The position numbers were made by a program, and so were the translations under genes. 64,000 nucleotides of DNA from Struthidea cinerea (taxonomy: Eukaryota; Chordata; Aves; Passeriformes; Corcoracidae), in the NCBI GenBank assembly GCA_013397865.1, contig VZTI01003650.1, positions 404,791-468,790 of the forward strand, given 5' to 3'. This document shows positions 11,940 through 24,699 of the stretch, piece by piece (the first letter of the stretch is position 1; every line of letters starts with the position of its first letter). The notes below the pieces were generated by a model. It did no database searches. It was given only the letters and a program-made list of their open reading frames with translations, and was not told where the DNA came from.

Positions 11940-14900
11940 TCTTCAGGATGTCCTGGTTTTTATGGCTTTAGGCCTTTTGGCCGTTGTCCCTCTGACTCCT
12001 TACAGCCCTTTCACTTCACTCCTTACATACTTCCAAAGGCCCCCTTCTCTGCCTACTCTTACAGCTGCACTGGGACATGACCCAGGGGGTAGGAGGAGGG
12101 GAGGGATGCTTTGGGCTGTGACTGACCCAGGGGTTGTGATCATGTCAGAGGAAAAGCAAAGTGGCAGCATGGCAGGTTCTTCCCACCCTGTCCACAGCTG
12201 CTACTGCGGGTGCCCATTCAGCCTGGAGTTTGTATCATGCTCAAACAGCGTTTTCCATCTGCCTTCCCTGTGCTGTGGAAAGCTGGGCCTTGGGGAAGTG
12301 CCCTGAATGTGATCCACTAAGAAGGTAAGCGTTGCCAAGCTGGGCCAAGTCGGGACAGATGAGCCCCTTTAGGTTACAGGCCACAGGACAGCAGCTCTCA
12401 ATATTCTGCAGGCAGCTGCTCCTCGTGAATAATAGTAATTTATCAGGTAGGTGTTTGAAGGTGCTTGTCCCTTGAACACGGTCAGAAGCCAGTGTTTGGC
12501 TGATGTTTGCAGCAGCTCTTAACCTCATCAAGCTTCTCTGGCATATTCACAGCAGATTAGCAGGAGAGTGGTTAAAAGTTGTCTGTTTATCAATGGTGCT
12601 CTTCAGAAGTAGCCACAAGGCTCAATCATAACCTACTTTCAGTATTTAAAATGCATATGAAATAAAAAAGGTGTATAAAATCAGAAGGGCTTGCTGGTTT
12701 CACTTAGTGCACACTCCTACCAGTTCCACTTTTCTTCCTCACAAAGATGGAATCGAGTTAACTCACCTTGCAGCTCCCTGCGCAGAGCCAAATCCTCATC
12801 CAGCATTAATTTCTGTAGCCCAAATGAAGTTATTAAAGACCTGTGTTATTTATACCTGTTGAGTGTTTTCCCCCAAGGTCATTTGACAGCATCCCAGCTT
12901 CTGGGTAGCTGAGCTGCAGCATCTGCTGTGGGCAGCCAGGGGCTGGTGGAGGCGGCTGAGCGACAGCCTGGGAGCAGAGGGGTGTCTTCAGCTTCGGGCA
13001 GCTGATAGGGCTGGAGCCCACAAGTGACTGCATTTCTTCACAGGGATTTTAGAAATGACAAATGCGTCAAAATTGCCTTGAATGCCTTGGCTTACAGTGC
13101 TTCTAACGTACAGATGTGCTCAGTTGTCTGCAATTCACTTCCAAGGAGAATACAGTTGTAACAAAATCATTTTATAAAAGAGCCCTGGGGGAACACAAGT
13201 GATAGAGCAGCTTTTATAACATACTAAAACTTCTATAAAACTAATTATGTGTGTTATCAAAATGATTCATGCTAGCCAGAGTAAATCCTACTCTTTACAA
13301 ATGAGAGTTGAAGTGACAGTTCACTGTCTCTTAACATTTGCACAAATATATTGCCTTTTCTCCTTGTGCTGTCACAGGGAAGTTGCGGAAGGAATTCCCC
13401 AAGAACTGGAGGTGCCATTGCAAGAAAAAGGCAGTGCCATTAAGGTCCGTAACCTCAGCTGACAAGGTAAGTTCTGACCAGACCTGATTCCTCACCATCA
13501 TGGCAAATTTCATTCTTATTTCCTGTAAGTTTAATTTGTTGTCTTCCCCTGCAGCCTGCCCAGCAAACGTGTCCCTCATGCATGGAGGAGTGCCATGTGT
13601 TTGTAGGTATTGCTCTTGCTGAAACTATTTAACATTGAAGGTCTTTTGCAAAACAGTGCTGAATTGCTGGCGGTGCTTTCTCTAAGTAGGGATTTAGATA
13701 ACTTGTTCCACTTAATGAAATTAGCTATCTTTGATTTAATCTGGTGTTTAAGCCAAATTCCCAAGACAAAGTGGTTTTAATAGTCTGTTCAGTTTGTAAT
13801 CTGTTTTCTAAGAAAATCAGCTTTTATTTTTTTTGTTGTTGTTGTTTCTGACAGTCTCAAATGTACATGAAAAACTGATGTAGGCTGGCTGAGTACAGGG
13901 AAATAGTTAATTTGACATTCAGCTTCTTCCTTTGTGAGTGTCTTGGGGTGACTACAGTGAGCTATCTCATTTTCCATGCCTTTCCCTTGGTCTGTCAGAA
14001 GTGTCTGTTGGCTGGTCTGGCCCCTCTGCCTCTCTGGCTATAGCCTGTATTTTTTTCTTCTTCCCTGATTCATGTTTGTTTCTCATCCCATCTTGCATCT
14101 CCATCTTTATTTGCTTTATTTGAAAAAAAAAAAGAAGTTTTACTAAGTAAAGTGGGTCAGTATTAAGAGCTGGAATAACAGTTGCAGTATGAACGTGGAA
14201 ATGGGAGAAATAGGAAGCTACAGCTGGTGGTTTGGCTGACATCCTAGAATTCTACTGTATTTCCCCCTGAATGCTGGGGAAAATGATGGGGTAGGTGAAA
14301 AGTTTTTGTTTTCTGCATGTTGGAGAAAATTCCTTGTGATGCCAAATCATCAAAGCCAGTTTTGGGTCCTTCCATTTGTACTGCTGCTGCTCCTTACCAC
14401 CTTCCACTGACCTGAAATCAAACCTGAGGAAATCCTGCAGCTAAATTTACCCTGTTTATACTGACTTACCCTTATCCCATCTGGACCCAGGGTGTTGCTC
14501 TCCAGCCCTGCCATTCTGTTGGCAAAGCTGATGCTGGGAGAGACGAATTCTGTCTCTGCAGGCAACTCATTCTCCCACCTTTTATTTGCCTTTTTCCTCT
14601 GCCTATACCATAAATACTACAGCCTCCTGGACACTGCTATTTGTACTAAAAAAATAACACAAACAGAACACTAATAGAATGGCAGGCAAGTGTCTGGCAG
14701 GGGCGATCTCTCTGTAACTTATCTCTTCATTATTACTGCTCTAAGCAATTTAAATGTGCGTAAACCAGCTCGAAGTGGAAGGAAGCTCTGAATCCAGCAT
14801 GACCACTGTTTGGAAAAGAGTAGGTGTTAATATGCCCAGAGGTCATCTGGGGCTTGTAACATCTCTTGGCAGGGCCCAGGGCAGCCAAACTGGTATTTTC

Positions 14901-17650
14901 TTACTCTTCAGGAGTGCTGGGGTGTTTAGCAGCAGCCTCCACATCTCACTCCACTTTCAGGATCATCATCATTAGGGCTGCTGAACTGCCATCTCTCCTG
15001 CAGGGACTGGAAGACCTTGTCCATAAAAAACTGGGCATTGGTGACACTGAGGAGATGAAGTTGTTGATAATTGGTGGATTTTCTTCGAGAGGGCTGTCCC
15101 TGGGATTTGGCCCAGCTCCTGCTCAGTGGAGACTGGGCCTGCTCTAGCTGCTCAGCAGCACAGCCACAGTGTCAATGTCCCGAGAGTGTTTATGCCTTCC
15201 ATGGCTTTTCCTGTTGGCCTGAGTCTAGCATGCCTCTTCTCTGTCTCCCAGAAAAGGGATGCTGAAGTGACAATGGTTGTTGGCTGGCGCAGCTGGAAGT
15301 TTACAGGATTTAAATCACAGTTCCAGGTCTCAGTTCTGCACTCAGATCCTTGAGGTGGGATCAGCCAGCAAAGGAGGAGGTAATTACAGGTCCATTACAG
15401 CAAGCTGGTCCCCATGGAGCCATAGTGGTCCTGGTGGTCCTGGTGAAGCTGCTGCAGGCAGGCACTCAAGTCACATCCTCAGCTGCCTTTCTGGACTCAG
15501 GGATCGGGAAGTGTGTTCTTACGGGTTGGTTTGAACTGAAATGTGTATGGCACAGCTGTGCTCATTCAAAAAGGAATTCAAAAAGCTCTAAAGAGGGAAT
15601 TAAACCTTGCTGAGGCCCGCCAAGAAAATGTTGAGATCTTTTATTTTGACTGGAAACAAGTAAATCACCTGCATACCTGACTCAGACTTACTTAAAAACT
15701 GCTTTCAGAAGCGTTTATAGAGAGAGAACCCACTGTCACTGTCTTCCTACGATCCCAGATGGCACGATACAAATTTTACTCTTTTCTAGGATCTATTTTG
15801 TACATCCTGCTTTGCATTTTGGCTTTTCTTCCCCTTTGGCATTGCTGATGAATATGTTTCAATTTCCCATGGCTTCCACTCCTCAGTGCTGCCCCGAGTT
15901 GGCTGCCAGCTACACCAGCTCTCTATACGGTTTGGAATTCCCCCCGCCTTGTCCAGGTCAGCCTGAGACTTTGCTTTTGCTTAATTAAAGCTTAAGAGGA
16001 GCACTGGTGTGACACACTGGTGCCAAGGGAGCCAGCCCCCTCCCCAGTTCTGCTTTTCTGCCTCACTTGGGCCCTTGAGGGGGTCTATCCCAGTATCCAG
16101 AGCCCCATCTCCTGCCACAAGCTGCCTCAGGGTGTCTGAAGCTGGTGGGCTGAGCCACGATGCAACTCCCAGTGGGCTAACGCAGCCTGTGAACAAATGC
16201 CATAGAGATGTGTGGGGTAAAAGGGATCAGTTCTATGACAGGGGACAGCAGCAGCTTGGCCCTGCCAGGACCTTCCCAGTCACAAAAGCCAGAAGTGGGT
16301 TGTGACCTGCCCTTGCTCCAGCCTGGGCAGTTCAGGAGCTGCCTGGCACAGACTGTTCCCTGCAGGGAGGTGTCACAAACCTTCCCGTTCTGGAGCTCTG
16401 CTGAAAGCAAACAGAGTGAATTAGCCTTCCAGGTGTTGCACCAAATTCGGGGGTGAGGCTGAGCTCATGTGATTTACACATCTTTCTGGGCTCCTTAACC
16501 TTAAAATCATTCCTGTTACAACAATTTTTACATCCACACTTCCTCTGTCTGCAGCTTTGCCCATCCTTTGCTCATCACCTTTGAATTTCGGCTTTACAAG
16601 GCCAATCACAGCTTCACACATCATTTTCTCCTCTTGAGTCTCTTCCTGGTGCACTCTTTTGCTTTTCCAGTGGTCAGTGTACCAGCAGGGACTTCTTTAT
16701 CCTGAATCTGGGACTCTGCACAGAGCTGTCTCAGCCAGGAGGAGCAGGTTGGTGCCCACTTTGTGGATGTTGCAAAGAGATGATGGATCCTCAGCTGGGA
16801 TTCCCCAGCAAAAAATGGGGATGCCCCATCCAGAGCAACATCTGGCGAGCTTGCACATAGTAGTGGCAACATTTTCAGACGGTCCTGAATCTGGGTTTCC
16901 ATACACCACAAACTGATGGATTAATTGCAGACAGGAGTACATTCTTCAGCTGCTGGAGGTCCATGAATAGTGCTAAGGAAAAGGCTCACTCATCAACACC
17001 AGTTTGCAGTTTCCCACTCCATAACCTGATAAAGAGCCAGAGCCAAACAGACCAAGTGCAAATGCTGCTTTGAGGCCACATGTCACAGCACGGCAGGACA
17101 TCGCAGCGTCGTGCGTGTGTCCTGTGTAAAAGCCACTCACCCACTGGAAGACTTCGAGCAAACACCAACAAAACTCTTTGCAAAAGCCAAGGGAGGGGCA
17201 GATGCCACGATAACACAGGATGGCTCCCGCTGTGACAGAGGAGCTGCTGTGAGCCATGGCTGTGGCATCGCTTCTGCCTTCACTGGGGGCACATGAGGAG
17301 AGACTGGATCAGCCAGAGCCCACCCTGATTAGCAGCTGAAGGGGCTCCTGAAAGCCCCCATTTTAGGGCCCTGTGGTTTTCTTTCCTGCAGAAGTGTAAG
17401 GATTGTAATGGCATAATATAAAAATACGTAATTCTATCGTTTACACTGGATCTGTTCACCAGCAACAGCTGCTGAGGTTGAAGAGGTGAGGGTCTGAGGT
17501 GGGAGTGGGGTGCTGCCAGTGAGCCTGCAGGGAGTGGGTAGATGTTTCCCTGCCCAGGCATCCGCTCCCACTGCCTGTGGGGACTCTTGCCTATTTTGGC
17601 CAAAATTAGACTGGATTCTTTGTTCCACTTCTTCCATCTCGTTGTTCTTA
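11940..17650. other. Intergenic DNA, higher G+C, many overlapping open frames, no identified gene
   Basis: This block is visibly richer in G+C than its surroundings and carries many overlapping frames of 60-100 codons on both strands, for example near 14.8-15.6 kb and 16.0-17.3 kb. I translated these by eye and recognised none. No frame is clearly favoured, and no consistent splice structure links them, apart from one exon-like segment at 13378-13466. It may be unique intergenic DNA, an old decayed repeat, or part of a noncoding transcript. I cannot choose from sequence alone. Confidence 0.5.
13378..13466 (+). ncRNA. Candidate unannotated exon (89 bp) with good splice sites
   Basis: A pyrimidine-rich tract followed by TGTCACAG (acceptor AG at 13376-13377) precedes this segment, and it ends in AAG before GTAAGT, an ideal donor, at 13467. 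Its base composition differs from the A+T-rich flanks. One frame reads for 28 residues to a stop inside the segment and another is open throughout; neither resembles a known protein. It could be an exon of a noncoding transcript on the MIPEP strand, or a decoy, since matching splice pairs do occur by chance. Confidence 0.25.
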
Positions 17651-19307
17651 AGTTTTTGAAGTGTTTTAAAACATTAGTGTTAAAAAAATTTCTGTTGAAC
17701 CAAGTAGAAACAAGTAACTTGGATGTGATTTGGGCTGATGTATAATTAGCAGTTCTAAGCAGGAGACTAATTTAGCTGTGCCATCCTTTCTGCAGTAACT
17801 CCTTTGCTCTTTGGTGACGTTTTCCACCAGCCTAATAGCACAGGAGAGAATGCCCTGCTGTGTCTCAACTAACAGGTCAGCCCATCCTGCTTTGACTCAC
17901 CCATTTAGGAAATTGAGTTGAATACCAGGTGTGCAAAGTAGATCTGATATGAAGGATTATTTATTTTGCTATAGTATTTTGTGGTAAGATTATCTCAGGG
18001 AAGAGAAAGTGACTGTTCCAGGCCAAAAAAGAGGGCAGCTTTGTGTTTCCAGTCAGTTTAAACCATCACACTTCCCTCTGTCCTGTCTGTAATCTTTTCT
18101 ATAGATAATTTTTTTGCAGCACCTGAGGGTAAGTCCTGTTACCAGCAATTTTTACATACTGTCATGGGTAGCTCTGTCTCACTGCTGTGACTTCCTTGTC
18201 CCCAGTTTTCAAGGAGGGTTCTAGCAGAAAAATCCCGACCAAAAATCACCATTTTAAGCACTTTACCATTATCTTCCATTTCAGAAGAAGCTGTCCACAG
18301 ATAGGAATCCAACCAAATAAGTCACCGGGCAGATTGGCTTTGAATGCGAGCTCTCTGCCTTTCTAAAAGCAAGCTTTGCCTTGTGCATGTGTTACATCTT
18401 CCAAATTCATGAAATTAAATCCACAGCTCTGTTTGCCAGTGGCAAAGGGTGATCAGATCAGGCAGTTGAGGAGAATGGGAAACACAGGCCTGGAGAAAAG
18501 CAGGCAAACAAGTACCTGAAAATTGCAGCAGTGATAAATAAGGCAGACAGGTAGGAAAGAACCATAAAACAGGAGGAGAGGGGATGAGAGAGAGAGAGAT
18601 TCCTTTCCTGACTGGAAAGAATCTTCAGTGTGAGTGTCGTGTGTTACTGTTTCTGCCACAGGGCAGGGGATGGGGAGGACAAATCCTCCTGTGTCAAGAA
18701 AAGGGGGTAAATGCAGCATGTCTTCTTCATAAAATGGATTTTTTATGAAGACTAAGAAGATAAAATTCCTGGTATGCTTGAGGGGCAGGGTAATTCTAGA
18801 GAATAGAAGATTTTTCTTTCCTACTTGTTTTCCCATGCTGCCCAGGGTTATTTAGCTAAGCTTTTAATACACAAATGGGAATTTTGCTGAATGATTCTCC
18901 AGTACAACTTTTATGCAGTTTTTTTTCTCCTGTCTCTTTTTCCCCCCTTTTTGTTTTCTTTTGTCTGAACTACCCATAGGCAGTGGTTCAATAGCAGACT
19001 TTTAAAGAATGGGTTGCTGGTGTGGGTTGGGGTTGATCTGGTCAAAGATGTGGGTGTTTGCTTTTTTTTTTTTCTGGCCTGGTTACTGGGCCAGGGGACA
19101 GAGCAGCAGTAACAGCATGAAGCAGTAGCTTATTCCAGGGCCATCTTCTGGGTGGCATTAGGATATCTGCATTTCTTTTCCATGAGAAAAAGTAATAGAA
19201 GTCTAGCAAAATCTGAGTACAGTCCTTTTTTTTTAATTTTGTCCAAAACCTGAGGTAATTAGGAAAAGAACAGATTGTCAGGCATTTAAACCCTCCAACT
19301 CTTGCAG

Positions 19308-19360
19308 CATGGAGTATGGCAAGGCCAAACTGAAAGACAACCTCTGCTTCCTAAGATCAG
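19308..19360 (+). ncRNA. Candidate unannotated exon (53 bp) with good splice sites
   Basis: The segment follows a pyrimidine-containing tract ending CTCTTGCAG (AG at 19306-19307) and is followed by GTAAGA at 19361, both close to consensus. It is open from an ATG at 19309, giving MEYGKAKLKDNLCFLRS before the donor. I do not recognise the peptide. It lies on the same strand as MIPEP and the candidate exon at 13378-13466, so the two could belong to one transcript, but nothing in the sequence proves that. Confidence 0.22.
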
Positions 19361-21411
19361 GTAAGAACTGTGGGAGTATCCTCAGAGGAGCTGCAGCAGC
19401 TGTAGACCTTTAACTGGATGAAAAGCAAACATTAGGAAGCAGATCCAAGGAGGTCTTGCTTCCAAAACTTTCAGCTGTTTTTGGTTCACCCCCTCAGCTA
19501 ACAGATGATAATAATTTCTATTTACTTACCTCTCTCAGCTGCTGCAGTTACAACACTGATACATCTGCAGAAGGTGCAGTGTTGCATCTTTGAGGATTTT
19601 TAGGCTTCCAAGCACTTTTACAGCTAATGTCTGCACAGCTAGGAGACTTGCAGAGGGAAATCAGCTGCGAGAGGCTGCAGTGTGTGCTGGAAGTGCCAGG
19701 GCTGCTCCCTGTTGTCCCCTGCCTCCTGCAGCTGCTGCTGCTTCTCCCACTGCCCAGAGTCCACTCGCCGCAGAAGGCAGTACAAAGATTTCTTCTCTAG
19801 GAAAAGAAAGCATCTGGGCCATAAATGCAACAAGCCCTCCCTCCTCAGTGACACTCCGTGTATCAGGAGACATCATCTGGCACTCAGGTATTTTTCAGGA
19901 ATCCCTACTACAGCACTTGCCAACACCTTGAGTAAACTCCAACACTATCTATTTGTTGTTGAAAGCCACAGAAGATGTAATTTATGGCATTCTTGAGCTC
20001 TTCCCTGCAGATTCCACAGCCTCTCTCATTGTATTAATGAGAGGGCTGAACTCACAGGGCTTGCTTCTTTTAACCCACCAATACAGTAGGCATTTTATCA
20101 CCTAAAGGATTTAGAGGCTCTTCTGCCTGAGTCCATCTGTTCTGCCAGTTGAAAAACAGTGTATGAAGATAACTTTGAGGTAGTTCTTGCCCATAAAAAA
20201 TTGATCAGTCCTCCTTGAGTAACCAACAAATCCTCCAAAGTTTAAAGTATATTTAAAAATACAACTTAAATTGAGGATTTCAGTAGATTGAGGGTTTAAC
20301 ATGGAGGGTAGCCGCACAAACCTTCCCAGAGAAAACTTCCTTATGTGAATTTTCACAGCATTTTGTCCAGGCATATAAATTTTTTCGATCAAGGATTTGT
20401 ATCTCTTTGTAGTCTCAAAATAATCAAAAAAGTGTGATGAACTTTGACAAAATGCAAGTGTTATTTGCTGGAATATTATGGGTCTGTTTTGGTATCTCAG
20501 TCAGAAAGATATTTTCACTTGCGCAGGTGCAGTGTCCCCTTAACTTCAATTGTTGAACATCCATAGGGATAAGGTTTAATAAAGCTGAAACTCTGATCAA
20601 GGAACACAGCCACTGTTGTATCTAACAACATAAACCAGCACCAGGCTGAACAAAAACTTTCTTTTTTCTCTTGCAACAGAGAGACAACAAATGGCCAAAC
20701 TGGTACTTGCTGTTGAATTTGTTCAGGTTAAGCTCAGCTACCAGATGTTGCGGGAATCAACATAAATATGCAAGAAAGCACATTTGCAACACAGGGACAA
20801 AACTGGTGTGGTAAATGCTGTTACTCTGCTGATTCCAGATCTGCCTCATTTTGCTTTGGGATGGTGCAGAGTTTATGTGCGTTTAGGTGAACATGAAGTT
20901 AGAGAAGTAAGGTGGCTGTAGACTAGTGCTTTAGTTTGGCTTTTAAAATATGTTTTGCAATGTAATGGCCTATTTTGCTCTTTTTCTTGGTGCACTAAAA
21001 GCTGGATATCCTTTTCTCATTACTCTTATTTTGATAACGAATAACCTCTGCTGCTGCTGGTTTGTTCGATATTGGTCTGTGGAACACCCCCTGTGTGGAA
21101 GCCCAGGCACGTGCAGGCACAGGACATCCCCATCACAAACATCCGGAGAGCCCCTCCAGCTTAGGAGCATTAGAGCAGCTGCTGCACTCTCAGCTCCTCT
21201 GCAAGGGGCCAGGCAGGGCCTCCGGGTGCTACCGTCCCTGGCAGAGAGACTGCATGCACTCCATGAATATTCCAGTGTGGTGCTCTGGAAGTCCTGGAAG
21301 GGAACCATAACGGACTGGCTGTAGGTCTTTACAGTAACTTTTTTTCCCCCTAAGGCTTCCATATTGGCCCATGAAATGTCTAGGGCACTTGGATTCTTGG
21401 GCTGAAAGGCA

Positions 21412-21555
21412 TTTTAAAAAATTGAAACAAAATCTTTAGTTTTTGTTTTGTTTTTGTTTNTTTTAAAAAATTTAAACAAAATTTTTTGTTTTTTTTTTTT
21501 TTTTTTTTGTTTTTTTTTTTTTTTTTTTTTTTTTGTTTTGTTTTGTTTTGTTTTT
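21412..21555. repeat. T-rich low-complexity tract with duplicated A/T block
   Basis: The segment opens with two near-copies of a TTTTAAAAAATT-GAAACAAAAT-type block at 21412-21433 and 21461-21482, 49 bp apart, separated by TTTTG repeats. Very long T runs interrupted by G and then (TTTTG)n follow. An ambiguous base at 21460 sits exactly before the second copy, so tract length and copy number may be assembly-limited. Confidence 0.8.
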
Positions 21556-22141
21556 AATGTTCTCAGTTTATTTTGTAATCTCTGCCACATGCAGAGTGAG
21601 TGCTTGGGTGGTGTACAGGTCTCCCCTGAACTGGTCCACAGTGCTCTGTAATTTCCTCAAATTTAAGGATTTAGGAATAAAATTGGTAACTGACCTGGAC
21701 AATGCCCTGCCTCAGGTCATGTGCAAGGTGACAAGTTTATTATTTTGTACACATCCTGTATTTATGTATGTTTATCATTATGTTCCAATGAACTGTCTGA
21801 TACAGATCTGGGGCAAATCAAAATGATCTCTTGAATTCCAATGGTTTAATTTTTTCTAAGCTGTAAATCAGTGCTCTCCCTTAACCTATTGGTTACAATC
21901 AGATTTCGGTATATTAGCTGCTATACTTAGAGGAATTTTCGCATACTAAATAGCATGTGAATTGTCCATCCATAAACTGAGACTTGGGCAGAAGAAATGG
22001 AAAACTCCACAAAGACTGAGGCTCAGGGGAAGCACTTTCTAAAAGCTGCTTTCTCTTTTTGTCTGCTTTTCCACCAATACTTTAGAAAAACGTAATTTAT
22101 AACCTTTTGATCAAGCCAAATCTTCCTTTGTCAGGACAACC

Positions 22142-22173
22142 AAAAAAAAAAAAAAAGAAAAAGAAAAAGAAAA
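22142..22173. repeat. A-rich low-complexity tract with GAAAAA units
   Basis: A run of 14 or so A residues is followed by repeated GAAAAA units. It could be the remnant of a poly(A) tail, but I see no recognisable retroposed body next to it. Confidence 0.75.
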
Positions 22174-24188
22174 TAATCCAGTGGTGATAAGGATTTAGAA
22201 AATCAAATGATGGGAAAACTCCCTCAGTCCGACTTGGCTGACCCTGCTGTTGAAGCTGTGGTGCTGTGTTGAAGCCTCAGGGTGCCCCCAATCTGCCACC
22301 CTCTCTGTCAGTAGGCTATTAGAAAACATTTCCTCTAATCCCATCATTCACTGCTGTTGTGGAAACCAGCAGGCTCCCCAGCAAATCCACCCACTATTAT
22401 TTTTATCCTGTTGAAAGCGTTACCTTATCAGATAGAATAGAAATGGCTCACGTGCTGCTATGTGAAGACCAAGTGCCTTTTACCATCACTCAGGCCAAAA
22501 CGAAATATGGATTAAATTGCACCCTGCCAGCACAAAGTGTGCATTGTGTGGCTCAGCTCTACAGTGCCCAGCCTCAGCTTGCTCCGTGCCTGATAAAACA
22601 CTGTGCTCCCCTTCAATCCCCCTTTTTGAAAAGGGCAAAACAAAGCAGCAGTGTCTGCACTGGAATGTGCTGCAGGTAGCGATCTAAACCTCCATCACCA
22701 AAGACAGTGAGAGGATTAATTTAATGCATGAAGGTTGCTGCTTGGAGGGACTTCATAGGAATGCAAACCAAAGGCCCTCAAAGAGCCCACAACAAAGGGA
22801 AAAGCCATGTGATCTCAAACTCCTGGTAGGATGAGGAACACTGGATTAAGGGCTTGGTCTACCTTGTAGAAAAGGCAGGAAATACTCTTGTACTGAACAG
22901 CAATGCAAGCAGGGAAAAGATTTTTGGGGTGGGTGGGTTTTTTTGCGGACCTTTTGAAAAGTTTGGCTGGAAAATTGCAGCCTTGTTAATGACATTTATA
23001 TAGTAATTGATATGAGGGAAACATCCATGCAAGGTTTGTGGTCATATATAGCACATGTTCTGAGTTGTTCTTTGTTTCCAGATAGAATAAATATCTGTTT
23101 TTCAATTCCTGTTTATTTCTTTTTTTTCTTTTTAATTTTGGAGGGGCATTGCAATCCTGGCAGTGCTGAGAGTCATGAAGCTCCCTGTCTTGGCACAAAG
23201 GGACCTCCCAAACACGCCCCGTGCTGCCGTGCAGACTTGCGCACCTCCAAGTGAACTCCAAGGACACTCAGGTGGGCTGGGCATGTGAACTGCTGCCACT
23301 TCTGACAGCTGCAGCAGAAAACAAGTAGGAGACTGCTCAGGAGTGCACCACGTGGGCACAGGGGTATAAGGAGTTGTCTTGGGGTGACTATCCTGGGCAG
23401 GGGATCCCCAGTTAAGCTCTGAATTATGTACTTCAAAGACCATAGAAATAACAGCAATACACCAAGAAGAACCAATGTGAAATTTGCTTGACTTAAACCA
23501 GGGACAGGGACAGAGCAGCTTTCTAGTTTCCCCCAACCTTTCCCTGCCAAAACCAACAGTACTCCCACACTCCAGCACAAGCACCCAGGCTTTGTTATCT
23601 GCCATTGCTATCTGGATTCAGTTTCCAGCCACTGCTCATGGCTTTATCATAAGGACCAATTTTATGCAATTATCAAATTACTCTTTCTTCTCAGTCTTCT
23701 ACTCGTGTCAGTAGGACCATGCCATTCCTTTCTTAATAATTTAAACTGGGGCCATGACTCTAATCCAGCTTCAAAAATGCAGCTCCTATCATTTACTTAT
23801 CTGTCTTGTCTGAAACAGCCTACTTGTGTGGAGCACCAGGTTCTCTTCCAAGACGTTGTAAAGACAGCAATCTGTGGTGCTCACCAGCTTTCCCCCCCCC
23901 TATTTCTTGAGAAGTAGAATTTTTAAACTTAAAGTTTTAAGTTTTGAAGCTCTATGATTTTAAGCATTGATGTTAACTTACTGCTTCTTCAGGGTCCTCC
24001 TGCTTAAAGAATGATGTTACTGCTAAACAGCAAACATCTCAAGACAAAGATGCACCAAATTCTACCATAACCTTAAATAATTGCACCATTATGGAATTCT
24101 AAAAGAATTAGAAGAATTGATCACTAAATTTGTATAAAATGCTGTTACTAATTTGAGGTCAACAAACCAAGACTGGTTCATGTAATGT

Positions 24189-24194
24189 TTTATT
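24189..24194 (-). terminator. Distal poly(A) signal AATAAA for TNFRSF19
   Basis: On the minus strand AATAAA is followed by ACATTACA as a possible cleavage site. The GT-rich stretch CTTGGTTTGTTG comes downstream. This arrangement of hexamer, CA cleavage and U/GU-rich element is textbook, which is why I place the distal transcript end here. Confidence 0.6.
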
Positions 24195-24691
24195 CACAAG
24201 TAGAAAAAGTATTACAAAACAATTTATACAAGATTTTAATTTACATTTGTTAAAGGAGTATTTAAAACAGCACTGTAAGTCCCTAGATATGACATGTGGG
24301 CAGGCTAAATGCAGTGGTAGTGTGTGTTTTCTATTGGCATGTACAACATTGCTTGCCACAGGCAATATACAAAAGACCAATTTGGTTAAATTAAGAAAAA
24401 AGTATATACAAAATATACACATATATTTAAAAAACACTCTTTAATTTTTTCCTCCCAATTTGCTCTCAAGCTGTCACTCATTAAAAAAAAAGAGTATCTT
24501 TCTCTAGGGTTGCTGGACAAAAACAATTATACAAAGTTTAAATTCCAATGGGAGAACATACTTACTGTGGCAGATGCTGGCAAAATTTTTGATTATCGCT
24601 TTTTCAAGAACTGTTATTAGTGAAAAGTTAAATTTCCATATGTTCTAAAAATACTTTGCCATATACTGAAATGCACACTGGATATTTTTTC

Positions 24692-24699
24692 TATTTACA
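24692..24699 (-). promoter_or_regulatory. Pumilio-type element TGTAAATA in the candidate 3' UTR
   Basis: On the minus (transcript) strand this is TGTAAATA, the core bound by Pumilio-family RNA-binding proteins that repress or destabilise mRNAs. One 8-mer in A+T-rich sequence can occur by chance, so this is only a candidate. Confidence 0.35.

Larger units (their letters stand above)
17651..24170. other. Intergenic DNA approaching the TNFRSF19 3' end
   Basis: Mostly unique sequence with moderate base composition, one exon-like segment (19308-19360), a G+C-richer patch near 21.08-21.30 kb, a large T-rich low-complexity tract (21412-21555) and an A-rich tract (22142-22173). No conserved protein motif was found on either strand. 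Confidence 0.55.

Noticed and set aside
16421..17257. Chain of minus-strand frames that might be a decayed protein gene
   Set aside because: Translating the pieces gave glycine-rich and basic stretches but no family I can name, and the frames shift without splice sites. Kept only as part of the unexplained block.
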